DNA from: Mycogone perniciosa
Lineage: Eukaryota; Ascomycota; Sordariomycetes; Hypocreales; Hypocreaceae
Direction of reading: 5' to 3'
DNA length: 64,000 nt
Assembly (NCBI GenBank): GCA_025331125.1
Contig: JAOALB010000192.1
Location: 1-64,000 of the forward strand
The notes beneath the pieces are model-generated. The model worked only from the letters and a program-made list of their open reading frames with translations. It was not told where the DNA came from and did not search any database. Below are positions 58,219-64,000 of this stretch, one piece after another (position 1 is the first letter of the stretch; each line of letters starts with the position of its first letter). The translations under genes were made by a program, and so were the position numbers.

Positions 58219-58560
58219 TCAACAAAACCATTGACATCCAAGGTACCTCCGTAATTCTAAAAAGGATGTAACCCAACGATTTCCACCCACTGTACATTTC
58301 AATGTCACATACAAATCTGTTCCACTACCTTGTACCCTCGTCACATCCCAGCTGTCAAACTTCTTTTCCAACTCTTTGATCAGATGCTCCCGCTCATATG
58401 AAGATGAACAGACAAGAGTACGGTCAAACTCTCTCCGATCTGTCACCGTCTCACCAGGCAATTTGACAACCATAGCATCGTGGGTTCCAAGAATGTCTCT
58501 ACCCATATTTTCTCTACCTAACTTCCAGCCACGCACTGTCTCAACAAATACTTCAGCCAT
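58219..58560 (-). CDS. Hypothetical protein, 113 aa
   Basis: A single minus-strand frame from ATG 58560. The protein looks well formed: MAEVFVETVRGWKLGREN, a charged helix (YEREHLIKELEKKF), then alternating beta-like segments (WDVTRVQGSGTDLYVTLKC). No signal peptide or membrane segment. I recognise no family. The last residues after GGNRW may be intron read-through, since the following bases turn AT-rich, so the 3' end is uncertain. An antisense frame overlaps but is less plausible. Confidence 0.45.
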   Translation of the reverse strand: MAEVFVETVRGWKLGRENMGRDILGTHDAMVVKLPGETVTDRREFDRTLVCSSSYEREHLIKELEKKFDSWDVTRVQGSGTDLYVTLKCTVGGNRWVTSFLELRRYLGCQWFC

Positions 58561-60192
58561 ATTATCAAATAATCTGTTCGTTCAGCCCAACTCTCATTCA
58601 ATTACAATAAAGGATGCTTTCAACTATGAAAAAGATTCCCCTTGGGTGCAGGCTGGCCAGAGGACAGAATGTGAAGAACAACAGCCAGCGTATCTCTAAT
58701 CTGAATACCTCATGTCAGTCATAGTCTCTCTCAAGATAATAAAAAAAGAAATCAAAAGTCACTCTCGTAAAATAAAATGTCACACTCACGGTGGAATGAA
58801 TCGGACTCACCTGCCTAGCTCAAACAATGATCGCTACGCTCAAAGAATGATGAAGGAACCAAGTTCACTCTTTCCGAAAGATGTCGGGGTCCCTCCATAT
58901 ATCACTTCATCCCACATTGTACGGTCGTTTGTGGATCCCTCCATGCTAGCGAGGCGGATAAGGGTATGCCAACCAGTAATATTCTTCAAGCAACCAGAGA
59001 AAATCCAGTCTTTCTATTTGAGTGTTTAATGCCTTGATCGTGAAAGATTTTAGTATTTGCTGGTATTTGATATGTTTGGTGTGTTTGGCCGTATTATAGG
59101 ACTGTTTATACGGGGCTATCACGAAGCAACACTGTCGCTAAGCTGGTGTGGAGCAAGTGGTCTGTCTTTTTAGTTTCTCCCCCTCTCTAAAAATAATTTA
59201 ATAAGCTAAGTAGCTTGACGAAAGAATCAGAGACGAGTGTTAAGTATTTTGTTTCCGATATTCATGTACCATAGTCTAAAAGTTGACGCAACTCGTTGCC
59301 TATGAGAAGAGGTAAATCTCAGCGTTAATGCCTTGATCTGGTCACCACAAACACATGCACCGCTGAGCAAAGACCATATACTATCTGTGACGGAGCGCGG
59401 CACAGCTATGTGCCGCATAGAGAGATGAGAAATGATGCTTGATTCTATGAAAAGAGAGTGTGTGCCGTAATGGCATCTATATATGCGTATAGCTAACTAA
59501 GGTGGGAAAGGGAAAGGAAAACGCTGTAAGAACCTTACGCGATATGCATACCAGCAAATAGCGTTAATTAGTGCGCCTTAGCGCTTACCAGCGTGATATG
59601 TCTGCTCACTCCAAAACTTCCTTAATGGACGCAAACAAACAAACAGACGGTAAGTTACTTCCCGACAATTGTGGGCCGCTGATACCAACTTCCCATTTGG
59701 GAAAAAGTAAACAAACCTATTCCGTACTAGGGCTTATGTCTTTTACTTCAAGTGGAGGTGGTAGCCAATAAAAATACACTATTCTAAAGTGCTGGTTCAA
59801 TACGGAGTATACAGGAATTCATTACGGAGTACGGAGTACTCCGTACATTATAGCGGATAACCTTAATTCACCGTTCCTGGTAAGTATTGTCAGATTACCG
59901 CATTTCTTCAAGGTATCCCCATGTCAAAATTCGCCCGCTCATAGAGGTGACGATTGCTAGATCCCTGCTGTCATGTCATTTCACGTCGATCTAGATGTAT
60001 CTAAATACAAAATAGTATTGATACTTCTTCGGCATAGGATTCATTTGGACTAGTACCAGCAATTGGAAATACTAAATTTTATGGGTCATGTACTCCGTAG
60101 TTGTCCATGAGTTGTGATAGGCGATAGCTCCTATGAGAGAACTAATACCTCAGCTAAATAGAATAGTCTCCTATACTTTTGTGTCATCTGAG
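58561..60192. other. Intergenic, with a cluster of the TACGGAGTA motif
   Basis: Several short frames, none with supporting features. Exact TACGGAGTA or complement at 59801-59809, an overlapping triple at 59823-59845, and 60091-60099. Confidence 0.5.
59823..59845. repeat. Overlapping triple TACGGAGTA motif
   Basis: Three copies overlap in 23 bp: two direct (59823-59831, 59830-59838) and one inverted (59837-59845), forming a palindromic right half GGAGTACTCC. Role unknown. Confidence 0.8.
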
Positions 60193-60200
60193 ATATAAAT
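60193..60200 (+). promoter_or_regulatory. Probable TATA box of the Trp-rich secreted protein gene
   Basis: GATATAAATGG lies about 100 bp before the start codon at 60295. The leader between is pyrimidine-rich with CATTTCTTCC and CGCCTTAATCACAGACACAG, as in fungal genes. Inferred from position only. Confidence 0.45.
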
Positions 60201-60294
60201 GGGGAACAATTCCTCACCAAACTACGCACCGACAGCTCTAGTTTTATTCATTTCTTCCTATCACTATCGCCTTAATCACAGACACAGAGTCATA

Positions 60295-60784
60295 ATGCGC
60301 CCCCTTTCACTGACTGCACTCCTTCTCGCCTCGGCTTCTACCTTGGCATCTGCGACTACCCTGGTATGTACTACCTAGGAGCCCAACTACTCTGAAACCA
60401 ATATTAAACCGCCTATAGATGATCAGTGGAAACTTTGACGCCTGGGTACAAGATAGATCCGGCTACAATCATCCTCTAGCAGCAAGAAGATCTATAGAAA
60501 TTAACGACGGCTGGGCATACATCTGGACCGACACACCAAAATCAGGCGGAGATTGGCTCAACTGCCACGCCGCTGCCTATTCATGGGACCCTTCGTCCTA
60601 CAAGGAGCTCTGGTGGTCTTACGACTGGATCGGTCATGAAGCATACTTGGTTGACAGCAGTAAGTAGCTGAAAAATTTCCGTTACCTGAAGTGATCTATC
60701 AGTCAACTAAGCATTTGCACTTTAGAGGGACACCACATTCATCCCTACGATTCAAATGGAAAACAGACATGCGACCATAATTAG
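60295..60784 (+). CDS. Small secreted Trp-rich protein, 122 aa
   Basis: Three exons 60295-60363, 60419-60659 and 60726-60784, with canonical introns (GTATGT...CCTATAG, 55 nt; GTAAGT...CTTTAG, 66 nt). They join in frame to 122 residues. The start gives a clear signal peptide (MRPLSLTALLLASASTLASA). The mature protein of about 100 residues has eight Trp, one pair of cysteines (NCH and TCD) and ends HPYDSNGKQTCDHN. Reading through intron 2 would stop after SSK, so splicing decides the C-terminus and adds the second cysteine. No family is recognised; the size, signal and Cys pair fit a small secreted effector-like or antimicrobial-type protein, but that is inference. Exon structure argues for a real gene. 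The gypsy LTR begins only 272 bp downstream. Confidence 0.7.
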
Positions 60785-61056
60785 ACATGGAAATATCAAG
60801 GACAATGAACATACGATTCAGCGACTGCCATCAATGAAGCTTCAATTGTCAGCCATAAATTAATTTGGCCTATTTTTATGAGCCATTTTTCTTATGCAAT
60901 TACATTATTTTATCTATACTCCTTGAATGAGCGCTTCTTTCTATTTCAATTGATCACATTCGTGGTTTCTCCATCTATGAAGAGACCAGGCTGGCGATCC
61001 ATTCCATTTCAGTCAACGCCCTGTGGAATGAATAGAATGGACGCCCAGAGCAGTCG

Positions 61057-61457
61057 CGTGACGATCCGGGCTGATTCTCAACAGTCAAACCGAGGTTCGC
61101 AGGGTTTATGTTGACAGAGAGGTCAGGGATGAATACTGAGTAAGGTAATGTAGTCACTATTCTGTAGAATAGGTGGTTTAGGTAAATGATTATATTAACG
61201 ACTATCTAAGTAATTATACTAAATAATTATAACTTATCCAGTCTTATATATAAAGGAGATATATAGTGAATATACTTGGATTATATATAGATTATGGTTA
61301 TATTGGATTACCTTGGCTTACGTTCTGTAATCTAAGTAATTTATAGTTTATAGTAATCTAAGTGATCCTTCTTAATTAGACAGTTATTCTATTATTTTTC
61401 CGGGGTATATACTGTCTTAAACCCTTTACATAATTATAAAAAGGTCGGGTGATAATA
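61057..61457 (-). mobile_element. 3' LTR of the second gypsy family A copy
   Basis: 401 bp beginning CGTGACGATCCGGG (first T replaced by C) and ending GGGTGATAATA, followed by TAATATCCCCC, the complement of the polypurine tract. It is less mutated at its left end than the copy at 24518. Confidence 0.85.
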
Positions 61458-64000
61458 TAATATCCCCCTTTTAATGGTTTTATGCTTAAAACTTTACCTA
61501 TCCTATATAAGTATTATACCTCCCTTTATAAATATTTTTTTTTTCTTTTTTTTTTATATACACAGTATTAATAATATAAGTTATATTAAAAAGGCTTATT
61601 CTTTAAAGACCTTTTAGCATTTAGCCTTTATATCTTTTATTAAAAAACTAGGGTTTAAAACTATATTTTATTTATATTATTATTTTTATAGTTATATTTA
61701 TAAAATAATAGATAGGGTATTTTAATATTAAAAGTATATTTAATAGGGGCGCTTTTATAATAGTTTTAAAGTACCAGTAAATATTTATAAATGTTTTATT
61801 TTTTTTTATTATTTTTATTATTTTTTTAATTCTTTTAGTATTTTAGATTATTTTAGAGTATAAGAATTATATCGCAAATCTTTTAAGGCTTTAACGCAAT
61901 TAACTTGCCTTTATACCTAGTGTAAAGCATTAGTAATAAAAGGGGCAAAGATAGTAAATCTTAGGTTAAGAAGTATAGATAAGCTAAATAAAGCTAAATG
62001 TTATAAAGTAGAGGCTGTTATTAATATATATTCTTTTAGGGCTGCTGATATAATTAATTAGACTGCTTTTAGGCCGCTTAATTTATTATTGGCAAGTTAA
62101 GATTTTAGTGGAATTATTACAGAGTTATCTGGGAGTGCTTTAAGTATTTTTTAAATTCCTAAAAGTTATATTCTTTTTTATAGTTTTTTTATTTTATTAA
62201 ATATTAGCGTTTATTATTTTCTATTTTTATACTTTTAATTTCTTTAACTTTATATTCTTCTTTAACTAATAAAACTTTAATTAAATCTATAATTAGTTTA
62301 TTTTTAATTTATTTTATAATACTTTTTTAAATAATAAAATATAAAATACTAAGTAAATCTAAATACTATTTAATAGTATAAGTTTATAAGTAACTTTTAA
62401 AATAACCTTTTTAATTAAATAAAGTTTAAGTTTTTTAAAATTTAATTTATTGCTTAATTATATTATTTTAATATTTATAGTCTTTTTTTTAATAAATATT
62501 ACTAAAAGTAAACTATATTTCCCTTTTTAAAGGTTAATCCTTTTAATTTATATTTATTAATATACTTTTTATTTTTTTTTATATAAAATAAAAGTATACT
62601 TATATTTCTTTATATAACTGCTTTATATTTTCGGCTTTAATTTATACTTTATTAATATATAGGCTTTTCTTTAGCGCTTTATATATATTTAGCGTAAAGC
62701 TATAGTTAACGTATATAGAGCTAAATCTAGTTAACTTTAAAATGTTACTATTATAGGATATCTATATAATTAGTAACTTCTTTATTTAATTGTTTTAGTT
62801 AAAGTTAATACAACTTTTTAAATAAGCTTTAATAACCTAGTTAATATATTTTATTTATTTATCCGTTTATAAATAGTATATAGTATTAAGCTTATAATTA
62901 ATATTTAATTAATTTATAAGTACTTACTAAAATTTAAATATAAAAGTTAATCTTTAATTAGAAATAATTTTAGCTAAAATTGTATAGTTAACTGCAATAA
63001 ATTGCAAAAATATATAAGTTAATGTTTTTATATCTATTACCTTTTTATATAAAAGGAAATAAAAGTATTTAATAAATTAATCTATAATTATTAAGATATT
63101 ATTATATTTAATCTTTATTCCTAGTTTAATAAATAATAGTAGTTTAATAATAAAGTTTAATAAAATTAATTTTTATAGTTATTTTAGTACTGGCAAGGGT
63201 TAAAGTTTACTATATAGTTTATATTTCAAGGCTTTAACTGTTTTATAAATTATATAGCAAAAAATAATGTTTTATATTACTTTTTTAAGCCCTTAAAACT
63301 TAAAATACTTTGTTAGAGGTAACTGATATACTTAATGCATTTATAGTCCTTTTTACTAGCCTACCCAAGTAAAGTTAATTGCTTATTTAAGCAACTACTA
63401 GATTAGGGAGGTATAAGACTATAAAGATAAACAGATAGACCTAGTTTAATAAAAATTAACCTGCGTTCTCCTTTAATATACTACCTTTACCTGTGATTTT
63501 ATAGCTATTAAGGCGTAAAGAGGTAACTATTAGTTACTTTCGATTGTACATATTATAATTAAATGATTCGCAGTATCTTTTAATCTTTATATTACTTAAT
63601 TACAGCTTTATAGTTCTATTAAGAGCGCGGTTCCCGCGCTCTATTCTGGTTGTTGTTAGTGTATATATGTATGTTTGGAGCGCTGATTCCCCCTTAACAA
63701 AATACCTTTAAGCTTATTTGCAGGTCTTGCAAATTCCTTTATATCTATATATTAGGTATTAATAGACTTCTATAACTATATTCTTTTAAAGTTTATCTAG
63801 GATTTAGATTTTTCTTTTTCATTATTAAGTCCTTTTATTATTAAACTTTATGCCTTCTAGGAATTTATTATTATTTTAAGTAATATAATACTTTTTAATA
63901 TATTAAAGTATAGTATTATTATTAAATACTTTATATATAGCTTAAAGTGCTATTTATTAGTAATATTTTTTAAAGGTTTATTTTAAAATCTGCTTAATAT
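61458..64000 (-). mobile_element. Gypsy family A internal region, runs off the window
   Basis: Aligns with 24,895-27,950 of the first copy but lacks the family C insert, so it shows the empty target at about 62,160. It is RIP-mutated with stops in all frames. Integrase and RNase H parts lie here; the RT would be beyond the window. A family B element is inserted at 63309. Confidence 0.75.
63309..63701 (-). mobile_element. Family B element, TSD ATAC
   Basis: 393 bp, TTTGTTAGAGGTAACTGATATA...GATTCCCCCTTAACAAA, with ATAC at 63305-63308 and 63702-63705. The first gypsy copy at about 27,385-27,400 has the uninterrupted site (TAAAATACCTTTATAT), confirming a 4-bp duplication. The hairpin GAGCGCGGTTCCCGCGCTC is intact. 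Confidence 0.88.

Noticed and set aside
58712..59029. Plus-strand frame of 105 codons
   Set aside because: No recognisable features, AT-rich start, not supported by any splice or family signal.
1..64000. CRISPR arrays, rRNA or bacterial operons
   Set aside because: No regularly spaced direct repeats, no rRNA sequence and no bacterial gene organisation seen; introns and RIP indicate a fungal nuclear genome.

Overview
The window looks like nuclear DNA of a filamentous ascomycete, most likely a Eurotiales-type mould (Aspergillus/Penicillium relatives). Genes are intron-bearing, with short 50-120 nt introns and GTRAGT-like donors. The repeats carry the fingerprint of repeat-induced point mutation (RIP): CpA/TpG depleted, TpA enriched, every reading frame full of stops. 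About two thirds of the window is repeat graveyard. There are three ordinary-composition islands (about 74-9,943, 15,789-19,900 and 51,913-61,056) and three AT-rich RIP blocks (9,958-15,774; about 19,900-51,912; 61,057-64,000).

Left island. A secreted DOMON plus cytochrome b561 membrane reductase (5 exons) is followed by a small secreted protein on the minus strand, a prolyl 4-hydroxylase-like 2OG-Fe(II) oxygenase, a doubtful minus-strand gene, and a single-exon membrane protein with two HxxHC motifs resembling UstYa/DUF3328 proteins. Next come the ruins of an NLR-type gene (nucleoside phosphorylase plus NACHT) and a C-terminal exon fragment. A full-length Tad1-like LINE (9,958-15,774, 14-bp target duplication) then interrupts the island. 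After it lies a large conserved fungal gene whose 5' part is destroyed but whose last 670 codons are open.

Central block. This is a nest of dead retroelements that can be untangled from target-site duplications: a minus-strand copia-1 fragment, a copia-2 3' end, a Ty3/gypsy element on the minus strand, a complete copia-1 (33,389-40,790, TSD ACTTA), further copia and gypsy relics, and solo LTRs. Two short families stand out. Family B is about 390 bp with TTTGTCG termini and 4-bp duplications. Family S is only 87-119 bp, with TG...CA ends and 5-bp duplications.

Right island. It holds a solo gypsy LTR (TSD ATAAA), an NRPS-like adenylation-domain pseudogene with intact introns but ruined catalytic cores, a small hypothetical gene, and a Trp-rich secreted protein of 122 residues directly beside a second gypsy copy that runs off the window. 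The 9-mer TACGGAGTA (either strand) recurs about 14 times, only in the islands and in one LTR.

No rRNA, tRNA, CRISPR or bacterial-type operon was seen. The surviving genes do not form a proven pathway; the oxygenase, HxxHC protein and reductase neighbourhood is the only hint of a small oxidative cluster.
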